The notes beneath the pieces were generated by a model. It searched no databases. It was not told where the DNA came from and was given only the letters and a program-made list of their open reading frames with translations. 64,000 nt of DNA, taken from NCBI RefSeq assembly GCF_014207745.1, contig NZ_JACHJB010000002.1, positions 372,001 to 436,000 of the forward strand. The letters run 5' to 3'. This document shows, one piece after another, positions 20,300 through 29,469 of the stretch (the stretch's first letter is position 1; every line of letters begins with the position of its first letter). Source of the DNA: Nonomuraea muscovyensis. GTDB lineage: Bacteria > Actinomycetota > Actinomycetes > Streptosporangiales > Streptosporangiaceae. The position numbers were made by a program, and so were the translations under genes.

Positions 20300-20742
20300 A
20301 TGACTTCGCACACCGAGATCCGCCGAAGAAGCGGTTCGGCGCTGCTGGTGATCGCGGCCGCGCAGCTCCTGATGGTGATGGACGGCACCATCGTGACCGT
20401 GGGCCTGCCCGTCATCGGAACGGGCTGAAGATCGCCGAGGCCGACCTGGACTGGGTGCTCACCTCTTACGCCCTGGCCTTCGGCGGCCTGCTGCTGGCCG
20501 GCGGCCGCGCCGGCGACCTGTTCGGCCGCCGCCGGCTGTTGCGCATCGGCCTGACGGTCTTCCTGGCCGCCTCACTGCTGGGCGGCCTGGCCGGCGACGG
20601 AAGCGTGCTGATCGCCGCCCGCGTCCTGCAGGGCATCGGCGCCGCGATCGTCGCCCCGGCCGCGCTCGCCCTGCTCGCCGACACCTTCCCCGCCGGACCG
20701 GAACGCAACAAGGCGCTGGGCGTCTACGGAGCGATGAGCAGG
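20300..20742 (+). pseudogene. DHA2-family MFS drug exporter, frameshifted and truncated
   Basis: The first transmembrane helix (LLVIAAAQLLMVMDGTIVTV) is followed by a stop after GLPVIGTG. The frame resumes as IAEADLDWVLTSYALAFGGL, then GRAGDLFGRRRLLRIG (the family motif A). The gene is cut at GVYGAMS, after about four of 14 helices. Unrelated sequence, then a hypothetical gene on the other strand, follows. Confidence 0.85.
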
Positions 20743-20813
20743 TCTGCTTCAACCAGTCGGAACGAGAACAGGTAGCGAGTGATCGCTTCCAGCCTGCGAC
20801 GTGTCGACTGGAT

Positions 20814-21191
20814 CTACTGGTCAACCGCTAGGGTCACGAGGTACCCGATGAACTGTAGGTCGCCCTGATCTGGATTCCACCCGTCGGCGGAGGTCTGTGG
20901 AGAAAGGACTCCCCTGACCGGGTGATATGCGTTCTCGTCGGGAAGGCGTTCCAGATGAGCATGGACTGCGGAGATATGGGTGACCTGGGCTTCGACGCGG
21001 AGTTGGTCAGCGGACGGGTCGCTGTGGTGGTCCTCGCTCCAGTCGATCGTGGCGGCGGTCTCCTCGCCCAGGACTCGGGTCAGCCAATCGCGGTCGGCCG
21101 GGCAGAGGGTCCAGGAGACCGTTGAGCCGATGCGGAAGGGATCGCCGCAGCATTGCATCTGCCAATCGCTGACCCAGATGTTCCATCTCAT
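20814..21191 (-). CDS. DUF6578-like hypothetical protein
   Basis: 125 aa. It begins MRWNIWVSDWQMQCCGDPFR and contains GSTVSWTLC, which is the pattern of the small actinobacterial DUF6578 family; the function is unknown. There is no membrane segment. It lies between a truncated transporter and IS3 remnants. The reading frame is open well upstream of 21191, but that part overlaps transposase debris, so I chose the internal ATG where family similarity begins. Confidence 0.65.
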   Translation of the reverse strand: MRWNIWVSDWQMQCCGDPFRIGSTVSWTLCPADRDWLTRVLGEETAATIDWSEDHHSDPSADQLRVEAQVTHISAVHAHLERLPDENAYHPVRGVLSPQTSADGWNPDQGDLQFIGYLVTLAVDQ

Positions 21192-21299
21192 CCCGCCAGT
21201 CTTGCCAGGCTGGCCGGTCCACGCCAGCTCCAGAGGGTGCGGCGGTGTCGTGGTGATCGGGGTCCACCGCCCCCGACGGAGCTGCTTCGGTCGATCTTG

Positions 21300-21860
21300 T
21301 CGACGCTCACGACCGCTCCGGTGCGTTGACCCCTTCGGAGTTGTCGATGGCCAGACCGACGTGGTCCGGCCGGGAGCGGACGCTGTTGGTTTCACCGAAG
21401 ACCAGGCGTGTACTCCCGGGCGATCGTCGGCTGGGCGGCGTCGGTGTCCAAGCGCGCCGGCCTGGTGCTGGACGCCCTGGACATGGCGTCGTGGCGGCGC
21501 GACCGCGCCGGACGCCCCACCGGGCCGGGCCGGGTCCAGGCCTTGCTCGCGCACCAGCGCCCCCACCAGCTCGACCGAGCAGAACTCGCGTCGCGCCGCA
21601 GCGGCGCCACATGCACCCGCCGATACCTGTGGGTCTTGTGTACGTCGTGGAAGATCTCGGCGACCAGCCGGGCCGGCAACGCGCGGCGTTGCGCGGTGGC
21701 CGAGGCCGGCCGCTGGCGCCACTCGTGGCAGATACCCCAGCCAGGCACACATCTTGGCGATCTTATGGTGGGCCTCTGCCGCATCGATCAGCTCGTACTT
21801 GGCGAGCGTCATCGACTTTCCACCGCGAAGAAGGCCGCGGCGGACTCAACCCATCAGCGC
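21300..21860. mobile_element. Scrambled IS3-family transposase remnants
   Basis: The minus strand (about 21550-21830) carries the OrfB N-terminus: KYELIDAAEAHHKIAKMCAW, then EIFHDVHKTHRYRRVHV, in shifting frames. The plus strand (about 21395-21510) carries a piece of the catalytic domain, VYSRAIVGWAASVSKRAGLV, then LDALDMASWRRDRAG. The two pieces of the same type of protein point in opposite directions, so the element is rearranged and inactive. Confidence 0.7.
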
Positions 21861-21934
21861 AACACCATTCGGATGATGATCACGGAGGTGTTGCGTGGCG
21901 AGGATGGGTCGCCTGGGGTGCAGGACGCGGAAAC

Positions 21935-22747
21935 TCAGGAATCCTCCCGCTGATCCGACACGGGCCTCTCCGATGTGAGCTGACGAGGCGCGGCGCGGAG
22001 CGCGTCGAGGACGCCCGCTGCGAGCGCGAGCGCGTGGGCCGAGGCCGGGCAGGGCCGCACGCCGTGGCCGAACGTCAGGTGCGGGCACTCGCCCCTGGAG
22101 GCGTCGAACCGCTCCGGGTCGGCGAACACGGCGGGGTCGCGGTTGGCGGCGACGAGGTCGATGACGACCTCCTCACCGGTGGCCCGGTCCACCCGGCGGG
22201 TCACCTTCAGCGGCGGATCGTGGCGCAAGGTCTCGCGCAGCAGCCCCTTCACCCCGGCACCACCCTCATGGGTGAGGGCGTTCGCGATGAGTCCCTCGGT
22301 GGCGGCGTGGGCCTGGAGCAGCAGCGTCAGATCTGTGATCACGGACGGCCCGTCGCCCGGCAGCCGGAACAGCTCGGCCACCGCCGCGTCCGTCCCGGGG
22401 GTCTCCTCTCCGGACAGGTAGCCGGCGGCGACCGCCTCCACCAGCGGTACTGGGGCCGGGACTCCGAGGGCGGCGGCCAGCACCTGCGTGGGCACGCCCC
22501 TCCAGTCGCCGTCGCGCTCCAGCGTCGCCGCCCGGGCCCGCCGACGCAGCGTGGCCGGATCGAGCTCTGCCAGCCGCTCTTCCAGCGCCCGGCGCCGCTC
22601 CGCGTGCGCCTCACCGCTGCTGAACCGCGAGACCCGCGCCCTGAGCCACCCCAGCGTGTACGGCGGCGCGTCCTGGCGCACGGGCGGCGGGACGTACCGG
22701 GTGTCCGCGAGCACTGCCCGGGCCTCGACGTGACGTGTGATGATCAT
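21935..22747 (-). CDS. Short cytochrome P450-family protein
   Basis: 270 aa. The ExxR-type helix is LLRETLRHDPPL and the heme-binding loop is HLTFGHGVRPCPASAHAL, with the cysteine ligand in place. The I-helix region LLLQAHAATEGL lacks the usual AGxxTT. It is about 130 residues shorter than typical P450s, missing the N-terminal third. The start is an ATG with GGAG five bases upstream. It could be a functional short P450-like protein or an N-terminally eroded one. Confidence 0.75.
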   Translation of the reverse strand: MIITRHVEARAVLADTRYVPPPVRQDAPPYTLGWLRARVSRFSSGEAHAERRRALEERLAELDPATLRRRARAATLERDGDWRGVPTQVLAAALGVPAPVPLVEAVAAGYLSGEETPGTDAAVAELFRLPGDGPSVITDLTLLLQAHAATEGLIANALTHEGGAGVKGLLRETLRHDPPLKVTRRVDRATGEEVVIDLVAANRDPAVFADPERFDASRGECPHLTFGHGVRPCPASAHALALAAGVLDALRAAPRQLTSERPVSDQREDS

Positions 22748-23260
22748 GTGCTCCACGCTAGGCGCGGATTCCTTCGACCAGTGCCGAAGGATGCCGGGCG
22801 CGCTCCCGGAGCACGGCAGGCCGTCAGACGGCCACGTTCCCGCGCCCGTCCCAGTCGCACCGAGCACCCATGCCACGGCGCCGTCGCTGCCGAAAGGGAG
22901 CCGCCGCTGCCGGGCCGGCTGCTCGAAGGCGAGATGCCGCCGCTGCCCGGCGGCGCGGTGGAGGTTCGGCATTGAGCGGTGCCGATGACGCACCAGGCCG
23001 ACGCGATGCGGTGGACAGCGGACCGCGCGCCCTGGCGGCCGGGGCCGGGTGCCGGCGGGCAGATGCTCGCCTGCCCGCGGTGCGGCGCTTCGGCGGCGGC
23101 CTGCCGGTCTCCGAAACCGCTGACCGTTCCTCCAGGAGCCGCACGACCTCCGAACCCCTGGTACCAAGCAGGTCACGGGGACTGTTGTCGTGCTGACATT
23201 GCCTCCCGCGCCCGATCCCGGCTGCGAGATCCTGTTCTGCCAGGGAGAAAGGTGGAGCAC
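22748..23260. other. Intergenic region without a supported gene
   Basis: 513 bp between the divergent P450-like gene and the DsbA-like gene. Several open frames exist on both strands, but none has a convincing start or recognisable motif. It is expected to hold the promoters of both genes. Confidence 0.5.
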
Positions 23261-24010
23261 ATGGGGCTGGAGCCTGTCAGGAAGGCCGTTGTCGGCCCAC
23301 GCGTGCGTGTGGTGGCCGCGGCAGCAGCGGCGGCGGTTCTGCTGGGGGTCCTTACCGTCGCCGCGCTGGATCAACCAGTCGACCCCGGCGGCACGGTGGC
23401 GGTCAGCGAGCCTGAACAGGCCGGTGACAGCCAGGCCGCCGGGCCGGCGACGCCAACCGCCCAGCCGACCCCGACCTGGGAAGGCCCCGCGGTCCCGCCG
23501 ATCGACATGAAACTGGCCCAGGGCGCGCAATCGGCGCCGGTGACGATCGTCGAGTTCGGCGACTTCACATGCGCCAGTTGCGGGCAGTTCGCCCGTACCG
23601 TGGAACCGGCCCTGCGCCGCCGCTACATCGACACCGGCGTCGTCCGGCTGTTCTGGCGGGACTTTCCCGCCCAGGGCCGCGAGTCCACACGGGCCGCGAT
23701 CGCCGCCCGGGCCGCGGCCGAACAGGACATGTTCTGGCCCTTCCACGACGCGCTGTACGCCGACCAGTCCAGCTTCACCGACGAGCGCCTGCGTTCGCTC
23801 GCCGGCCGGGTCGGCCTGGATGTGGCCCGGTTCGACGCCGACCGGCGGGACCCGGCGCTGCGCCGAGCGGTGGAGCAGGACTTCGCCTTCGGCGCGCAGC
23901 TCGGGGTTCCCGGTACCCCGGCCTTCCTGATCAACGGCGAGGTCTTCTTCGGTGCCCAGCCACTGGCGAAGTTCGTGGCCGCGATCGAGAAGGCCCGCAC
24001 GCGGCGATGA
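23261..24010 (+). CDS. Membrane-anchored DsbA-family thiol oxidoreductase
   Basis: 249 aa. An N-terminal membrane anchor (VVAAAAAAAVLLGVLTVAAL) is followed by a Pro-rich linker and a thioredoxin-fold domain with active site FTCASCGQF and the cis-proline loop GVPGTPAFLINGEVFFGAQP. It would act outside the membrane on disulfides. The ATG has GGAG upstream. It overlaps the CcdA gene by 4 bp, so the two probably form an extracytoplasmic thiol redox relay. Confidence 0.9.
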   Translation: MGLEPVRKAVVGPRVRVVAAAAAAAVLLGVLTVAALDQPVDPGGTVAVSEPEQAGDSQAAGPATPTAQPTPTWEGPAVPPIDMKLAQGAQSAPVTIVEFGDFTCASCGQFARTVEPALRRRYIDTGVVRLFWRDFPAQGRESTRAAIAARAAAEQDMFWPFHDALYADQSSFTDERLRSLAGRVGLDVARFDADRRDPALRRAVEQDFAFGAQLGVPGTPAFLINGEVFFGAQPLAKFVAAIEKARTRR

Positions 24011-24846
24011 GTGACATCGGCTACGCCGCCGCCTTCTTGGGCGGGCTGTTCGCGCTCCTCAGCCCGTGCAGCGCGCTGCTGCTTCCGGCGTTCTTCGCCT
24101 ACGCCTTCCCCGGCCGCAGCGCTCTGATCGGCCGCACCGTGCTGTTCTATGTCGGCCTGTGCGCCGTGCTGGTGCCGCTCGGCATGGGCTCGGCGCACGT
24201 CAGCCGCCTCTTCTACGGTCACCAGGAACTGCTGATCACCGGGGCGGGGGTGCTGCTGATCGCGCTGGGAGTCCTCCAACTGGCCGGGCAGGGCTGGGCG
24301 ATCGGGCCGCTGGAGCGGCTGCGGGGCCGCATCCGCGGCGACTCGTCCGGCGCGGTGCTGGCGCTGGGTGCCGTTTCTGGGTTGGCCGGGTTCTGCGCCG
24401 GGCCGGTGCTCGGCGCCGTGCTCACCATCGCCGCCGCCTCAGGCAACACGCTGCGTGGAGCCGTGCTGTTGGCGATCTACGCGGCCGGCATGGCCGCACC
24501 GTTGCTGGTGATGGCCATGCTGTGGCAGCGCTTTGACCTGGGCCGCCGAGGCTGGCTGCGCGGCCGGGGCCTCCGGCTTGGCCCGCTGCACGTGCACACC
24601 ACCACGCTGGCCTCCGGACTGATCTTCATCGGTCTCGGCATCGTCTTCCTCGTCTTCGACGGCACCCGCGGGCTGACCGTGCCGATCCCGCACAGCTGGG
24701 AGGCAGGGCTGCAGGAGTTCGCCGCCGGCCTGCAACTGCCCGACCTGCTGGTGGTGGCAATCGCCTCGCTCATTGTCGTCGTGGTCAGCCTGTGGCGGCT
24801 GGCGCGCCCTCGACAGCCACGCGACGTCGGCGACAGCATCGAGTGA
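24007..24846 (+). CDS. ccdA: CcdA/DsbD-type cytochrome c biogenesis thiol transporter
   Basis: 279 aa with about seven membrane segments. The two redox-cysteine motifs of the family are present: LLSPCSALLLPAFFAYAFPG near the N-terminus and GFCAGPVLGAV in the middle. The protein passes electrons from cytoplasmic thioredoxin across the membrane, here most likely to the DsbA-like protein encoded by the overlapping upstream gene. Confidence 0.9.
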   Translation: MSDIGYAAAFLGGLFALLSPCSALLLPAFFAYAFPGRSALIGRTVLFYVGLCAVLVPLGMGSAHVSRLFYGHQELLITGAGVLLIALGVLQLAGQGWAIGPLERLRGRIRGDSSGAVLALGAVSGLAGFCAGPVLGAVLTIAAASGNTLRGAVLLAIYAAGMAAPLLVMAMLWQRFDLGRRGWLRGRGLRLGPLHVHTTTLASGLIFIGLGIVFLVFDGTRGLTVPIPHSWEAGLQEFAAGLQLPDLLVVAIASLIVVVVSLWRLARPRQPRDVGDSIE

Positions 24847-24945
24847 CGACGCCGGTGCACGCCTGGCACGTCGGCACCGTCCTCGCCTCCGGTGCCGCCC
24901 ATGCGTCGCGGCGCATTCCACGCTCGCCTTGCGCCCGGGTTCCAG

Positions 24946-25145
24946 GGGAGGTGGTGGCCGCGCTGCGGGCGGGCAAGCCGTTGGACGTTGCGGCGCTGGA
25001 GGCCGCGCGCCGGCTGACCCAGGCGAGGGTCGCCGAGTGTGGCTGGTGGACGACGCCGAGATCGAGGCGTTCCTGAGAGCGGGCTGCACGCGCCGGCTAC
25101 GTGCTGGACATCGTGCTCGAGGTGGGGATGAAGACGTCGCCGACG
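24946..25145 (+). pseudogene. Carboxymuconolactone decarboxylase/AhpD-like remnant
   Basis: EVVAALRAGKPLDVAALEAA, then RRLTQAR, is followed in another frame by VWLVDDAEIEAFLRAG and in a third by YVLDIVLEVGMKTS. These are consecutive pieces of the C-terminal half of the CMD family, broken by two frameshifts. The N-terminal part is not recognisable in 24847-24945. Confidence 0.6.
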
Positions 25146-25337
25146 TCGCAGACATCCGCGAGAGGTCCGAGCGCCCGGCCGCAGGGCAACCTCTTCGCCG
25201 CCGACCGAGTTCCCCGCCTCCCGGAGCTGCCGGCCGGCGCTGAGCAGGACCACCCAGAAGAGACGGCTGTGCCCGATCCCGGCCTTTCCTCGCCGGCTGG
25301 CGTGTCCTCGCTGCGGAACGCGCCGGTCGTGGCAATC

Positions 25338-26912
25338 ATGCTTGCTGTGATCAGCAGGAGGTCGTTTCTGGCAGCGGGGCTCGCCTCGGGACTGCCGTCT
25401 CTGGTGCCGTCGGCCGCCTTCGGCGAACCGTTCACCTTGGGTGTGGCCTGTGGCGATCCAGACCCAGGCGGGTTCGTGCTGTGGACCCGCCTGGCCCCGA
25501 TGCCCTTGGCCGAAGACGGGCTCGGCGGCATGCCCGAGGCGCCCGTGCCCGTGCACTGGCAGGTCACGACCGATCCCGCAGGCAAGGACGTGGTCCGGCG
25601 CGGCGTGGGAGAGGCGGTGCGCGATTGGGCGCACAGTGTTCACGTCGAGGTCACCGGGCTGCTGCCGGGCAGGGAGTACTGGTATCGCTTCAAGGCAGGC
25701 CCCTATCTGTCACCGATCGGGCGCGCGCTGACCGCCCCGGCTCCCGGCTCGGTGCCCCGATCGCTGCGCATCGCGGTCTGCTCGTGCGCCAATTACCAGC
25801 ACGGCTACTTCACCGCCTACGCGAGAATGGCCCAGGAGCGGCCCGATCTCGTCCTGAACCTGGGCGACTACATCTACGAGCAGGGCAGCGACCACCTGCT
25901 CACGCTCGGCGGCAACGTCCGTGACCATGAAGGCGCGGAGGCAGTGACCCTGGCGGACTACCGGCGCCGGCATGCCCTGTACAAGACCGACCCCGACCTG
26001 CAGGCGGCCCATGCCGCCGCCCCGTGGGTGGCCGTCATGGACGACCACGAGGTGGTCAACAACTGGACCAACCTGATCCCGGCCGAGCGGCGCGGGGCGG
26101 CCTTCCGCGCCTACTACGAGCACATGCCGCTCCGGCCGAGCGCCCGGCCAGGCGGCCCCGCCATCCAGCTCTACCGGCGGCTGCACTGGGGAAACCTGGC
26201 CGCCCTGCACGTGCTGGACACCCGCCAGTACCGCGATGCGCACCAATGCGCCCCCGGCTACAGCAGCTGCCCGCTCCCGGCGGACCCCAGCCGCAGCATG
26301 CTCGGGCTGGATCAGGAGCAGTGGCTCCTGGACGGCCTGCGACGCTTCGGCGCGCGCTGGGAGCTCATCGGCCAGCAGGTCTTCTTCGGTCAGCGCGACC
26401 GCGACCCGGGTCTGGACCGGGTGGTCCGGCAGGACGCCTGGGACGGCTACACCGCCGCCCGCCTGCGCCTCAGCGAGGGTTGGATCGAGGCCGGCGTGCG
26501 CAATGCCGTCGTGCTCACCGGGGACGTGCACGCGCACTGGGCCGGCAACCTCGTCCTCGACTACGACGACCCCGACTCCCGCCCGATCGGTGCCGAATTC
26601 GCCGTCACCTCCATCTCCAGCGGCGGCGACGGCCACGACATCGACCCGGCCACGGACCCGCTGCTGGCCGGCAACCCACACCTGAGGCTGCATCTCCGGC
26701 GCCGCGGCTACCTCATGATCCAGATCACTCCGAGCACCCTGACCGCCGATTTCAAGATCGTCCCCTACGTCAGCACGCCGGGCGCGCCCGTGGTGACAGC
26801 AGGCACATTCGCCCTGCACGACCGGATTAGGGGCCTGATCCCCGTGGCCGGCACGACGCCGTCGCCCCGCCATCCGGACTCTTCGGCCGCTGAGCTGCGG
26901 CGACAATCGTGA
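25338..26912 (+). CDS. phoD: PhoD-like alkaline phosphatase/phosphodiesterase, Tat-exported
   Basis: 524 aa. The N-terminus ISRRSFLAAGLASGLPSLVP is a twin-arginine signal. A fibronectin-like N-terminal domain precedes the metallophosphatase core with NLGDYIYEQG, VMDDHEVVNNWTN and LTGDVHAHWAGNLVLDYDD, which are the metal-binding motifs of PhoD. It would release phosphate from diesters outside the cell. The start at 25338 is chosen because it places the RR motif near the N-terminus; no strong ribosome site is visible and the frame is open further upstream. Confidence 0.9.
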   Translation: MLAVISRRSFLAAGLASGLPSLVPSAAFGEPFTLGVACGDPDPGGFVLWTRLAPMPLAEDGLGGMPEAPVPVHWQVTTDPAGKDVVRRGVGEAVRDWAHSVHVEVTGLLPGREYWYRFKAGPYLSPIGRALTAPAPGSVPRSLRIAVCSCANYQHGYFTAYARMAQERPDLVLNLGDYIYEQGSDHLLTLGGNVRDHEGAEAVTLADYRRRHALYKTDPDLQAAHAAAPWVAVMDDHEVVNNWTNLIPAERRGAAFRAYYEHMPLRPSARPGGPAIQLYRRLHWGNLAALHVLDTRQYRDAHQCAPGYSSCPLPADPSRSMLGLDQEQWLLDGLRRFGARWELIGQQVFFGQRDRDPGLDRVVRQDAWDGYTAARLRLSEGWIEAGVRNAVVLTGDVHAHWAGNLVLDYDDPDSRPIGAEFAVTSISSGGDGHDIDPATDPLLAGNPHLRLHLRRRGYLMIQITPSTLTADFKIVPYVSTPGAPVVTAGTFALHDRIRGLIPVAGTTPSPRHPDSSAAELRRQS

Positions 26913-26996
26913 CCGGACCGAGTTCGGAACGCCTGGCCGGCACTTCCACAATCAGGAAAGCAGACTTTCTCATGTGCCGGGCGACGAGTCTCCGCG

Positions 26997-27221
26997 GTGG
27001 TGCTCGGCGGGCTCTCCGGGCGTCGCGCCGTGGTGCTCTTGCGCTGTCGCCCACCGCATCGCAAACGCGGTGATGGGGCCCTTCCTCGGTCGGCGCCCGA
27101 AGGCGAGGTGCTCAAGGCGATCCACGGCACCTTCCGGCGGGAGCTGGCCCTGATCCGTGCCGAGGTCACCGCGTCAGGCGCGCGCCTGGGCTCGCAGCTT
27201 GGCGGACTCGCTCGCAAGTAG
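26997..27221 (+). pseudogene. Possible hemerythrin-type protein remnant
   Basis: The frame ends with LKAIHGTFRRELALIRAEVT, then ASGARLGSQL. This resembles the first helix of actinobacterial HHE (hemerythrin) proteins, but the iron-binding histidines of the rest are missing. This is a weak assignment. Apart from it, 26913-27289 holds nothing I can support. Confidence 0.3.
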
Positions 27222-27289
27222 TGGTCAGGCCGGCCGCATCTACACGCTTGCGGTCTCGGCTTGCGCCTCAGCTATTCGGTGTTGCAAGG

Positions 27290-27325
27290 TACCGGTAGTC
27301 AGTGTTACTTTCTACTGGTAGTTAG
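27290..27325. promoter_or_regulatory. Tandem 13-bp direct repeat upstream of padR
   Basis: TACCGGTAGTCAG (27290-27302) and TACTGGTAGTTAG (27313-27325) differ at two positions and lie 23 bp apart, start to start, 36 bp upstream of the start codon. They are a candidate operator or promoter element for the PadR gene. Confidence 0.45.
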
Positions 27326-27360
27326 CACCACCGAGTAGCTGAAGGGGGGGGAGTGTTTCG

Positions 27361-27708
27361 TTGGGCAAGCAGGTGACGGAGATGCTCAAGGGAACGCTGG
27401 AGGGTATCGTCCTGGCGATCTTGTCCGGCCGGCCCGCGTACGGCTACGAGATCACGGCGTGGCTGCGGGACCAGGGCTTCTCCGACATCGCCGAGGGCAC
27501 GATCCACGCGGTGCTGGTCAGGATCGAGCAGCGCGGCCTCGTCGACGTGGAGAAGGTCCCGTCGGAGAAGGGGCCGCCGCGCAAGGTGTTCTCCCTCAAC
27601 GCTCAGGGACGGGAGTATCTCAAAGAGTTCTGGAGGACCTGGAGCTTCCTCGCGGAACGGCTCGAACAGCTCCACAAAGTGCCCGGGGCCGAGCACCGCT
27701 TTCATTGA
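27361..27708 (+). CDS. PadR-family transcriptional regulator
   Basis: 115 aa from a TTG start with a purine-rich GGGGGGGAG about 8 bases upstream. The winged-helix sequence LKGTLEGIVLAILSGRPAYG, then YEITAWLRDQGFSDIAEGTI, and the wing EKGPPRKVFSLNAQGREYL are typical of PadR. The membrane-protein partner often found after PadR genes is absent. A serine hydrolase gene follows after 265 bp with no gene between. Confidence 0.9.
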   Translation: MGKQVTEMLKGTLEGIVLAILSGRPAYGYEITAWLRDQGFSDIAEGTIHAVLVRIEQRGLVDVEKVPSEKGPPRKVFSLNAQGREYLKEFWRTWSFLAERLEQLHKVPGAEHRFH

Positions 27709-27973
27709 AAGTCTGCACCATGCGGCCACGGGGTCATGCCCGGCCGACTACTTCTCGCCGCATGTCAGCGGCGGTGTCACGACGGCGACAGCCAGTATCA
27801 GAGCGGCCGGCGATGGCGGATGCCATGAACGGTTCAGCAGTTGTGCCCTCGAGGCTGCGAACTGGGCCACGCCGAGCTCACCCCGACCCCCGTGCGTCGC
27901 TCGTGCAAAGCCCATGAGCGCCACGCCGGGACGGGTCTTGCAAGATCGAAAACTGTAGGTAAGGAGATTCACG

Positions 27974-29212
27974 ATGGGAAAAGGCAACAGCGGCTTCTCC
28001 GAAGCAGGGCTGCGCAGGCTGCGCGAGTTGTTGACACGGCATGTCGAGTCCGGGAAGATCCCCGGTCTGGTCGCCCTGGTCAGCCGGGGCGAGGAGACGC
28101 ACGTCGAAGCGATCGGGACGATGCGCCATGACGGTGGCGCGCCGATGCGCCGCGACACCATCTTCCGGATGGCCTCGACGACCAAGCCGGTCGCCGTGTC
28201 GGCGACGATGGTCCTGCTGGACGAGTGCAGACTGCGGCTCGACGACCCGGTTGATCCGTGGCTGCCCGAGCTCGCCGACCGGCGGGTGCTCAAGCGGGCC
28301 GACGGCCCGCTGGACGACACCGTGCCGGCGCGGCGGCCGATCACCGTGCGGGACCTGCTGACCTCCACGTTCGGGCTCGGACTGGATATGACGGCGCGGA
28401 CCGCTCCGATGATGGGCGCGTTCTTCGAGCAGGGGGTTTACGGCCAGGAGGACGGATGGCTGTTGCCCGAACCGGGACCGGATGAGTGGATGCGCCGTCT
28501 GGGCGCGCTCCCGCTGATGTACCAGCCCGGAGAGCGATGGCTGTACAACGTCAGCGACGACGTGCTCGGTGTGCTGGTGGCCAGGGTCACCGGCCAGTCG
28601 TTCGAGACGTTCCTGCGTGAGCGCATCTTCGATCCGCTGGGGATGAAGGACACCGGTTTCCACGTGCCCGCCGACAAGATCGACCGGCTGCCGCCCTTGT
28701 ACGCCCCCGACCCGCAGACCGGAGAGTTCCTCGTGGGGGACGAGGTCGAAGGGGGACACCACAGCCGGCCTCCGGCGTTCCAGTCGGGCGGCGGCGGACT
28801 GGACTCCACCGTCGACGACTATCACGCCTACTTCCGGATGCTGCTGAACGGCGGGATGCACGGGAACCAGCGGATCCTGTCCCGGCCCGCCGTCGAGCTG
28901 ATGACCACCAACCGCCTCACGCCCGAGCAGACAGCCGCCCTACAGGCCTGGGCCCGCAGCGTCGTCCATCTTTCACACGGCCAGGGACAGCACGGCGGCT
29001 GGGGCTTCGGGATGGCGGTGCGCACCTACCGCGGCGACTACGCCCCCATCGGCCAGTTCGGCTGGGACGGCGGAGCCGGCACCACGACATACGCCGACCC
29101 GGACAACCAGCTCGTCGGCATCCTGCTCACCCAGACCGGGATGTCCACCCCGGACTCGGCGCGGGCCATCCACGACTTCTGGACCACCCTCTACCAGGCA
29201 ATCGACGACTGA
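27974..29212 (+). CDS. Serine hydrolase, class C beta-lactamase-like
   Basis: 412 aa, with AAGGAG upstream of the ATG. The nucleophile motif is SxxK in FRMASTTKPVAVSA, the YxN motif is RWLYNVSDDVLGV, and the third element is FGWDGGAGTTTYADP. There is no signal peptide. It is a paralogue-type relative of the hydrolase at 19129-20277. Substrates may be esters or beta-lactams and cannot be chosen from sequence. The PadR gene upstream may regulate it. Confidence 0.88.
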   Translation: MGKGNSGFSEAGLRRLRELLTRHVESGKIPGLVALVSRGEETHVEAIGTMRHDGGAPMRRDTIFRMASTTKPVAVSATMVLLDECRLRLDDPVDPWLPELADRRVLKRADGPLDDTVPARRPITVRDLLTSTFGLGLDMTARTAPMMGAFFEQGVYGQEDGWLLPEPGPDEWMRRLGALPLMYQPGERWLYNVSDDVLGVLVARVTGQSFETFLRERIFDPLGMKDTGFHVPADKIDRLPPLYAPDPQTGEFLVGDEVEGGHHSRPPAFQSGGGGLDSTVDDYHAYFRMLLNGGMHGNQRILSRPAVELMTTNRLTPEQTAALQAWARSVVHLSHGQGQHGGWGFGMAVRTYRGDYAPIGQFGWDGGAGTTTYADPDNQLVGILLTQTGMSTPDSARAIHDFWTTLYQAIDD

Positions 29213-29469
29213 CTCGCCTGTCTGGTCGAGGTCGGTCCGGCAGAAGACCTCGACCAGGCTCCGGCCTGCGACGTCACCACGTCCTGCGATCAGCTGCATG
29301 ACCGGCTCAAGACCGTCGCCGCCGAGGTCGGTCGTCGGGGTGATGGCCCTGGCCCAACCTGGCTGAGATTCCTCAGGCGTCCATCGCGGGTTGATCAGGA
29401 AGGTGGTGCCTGACTCGTTCACCGGCGTGGGGCGCAGCGGCCGCCCTCCACCCCTGGCCGTGGGGTGGC

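Noticed and set aside
28973..29422. 149-codon minus-strand frame between the serine hydrolase and the erythromycin-esterase-type gene
   Set aside because: Its end overlaps the hydrolase gene on the other strand. The non-overlapping part has no recognisable motif, so I leave the 257-bp gap (29213-29469) unassigned.
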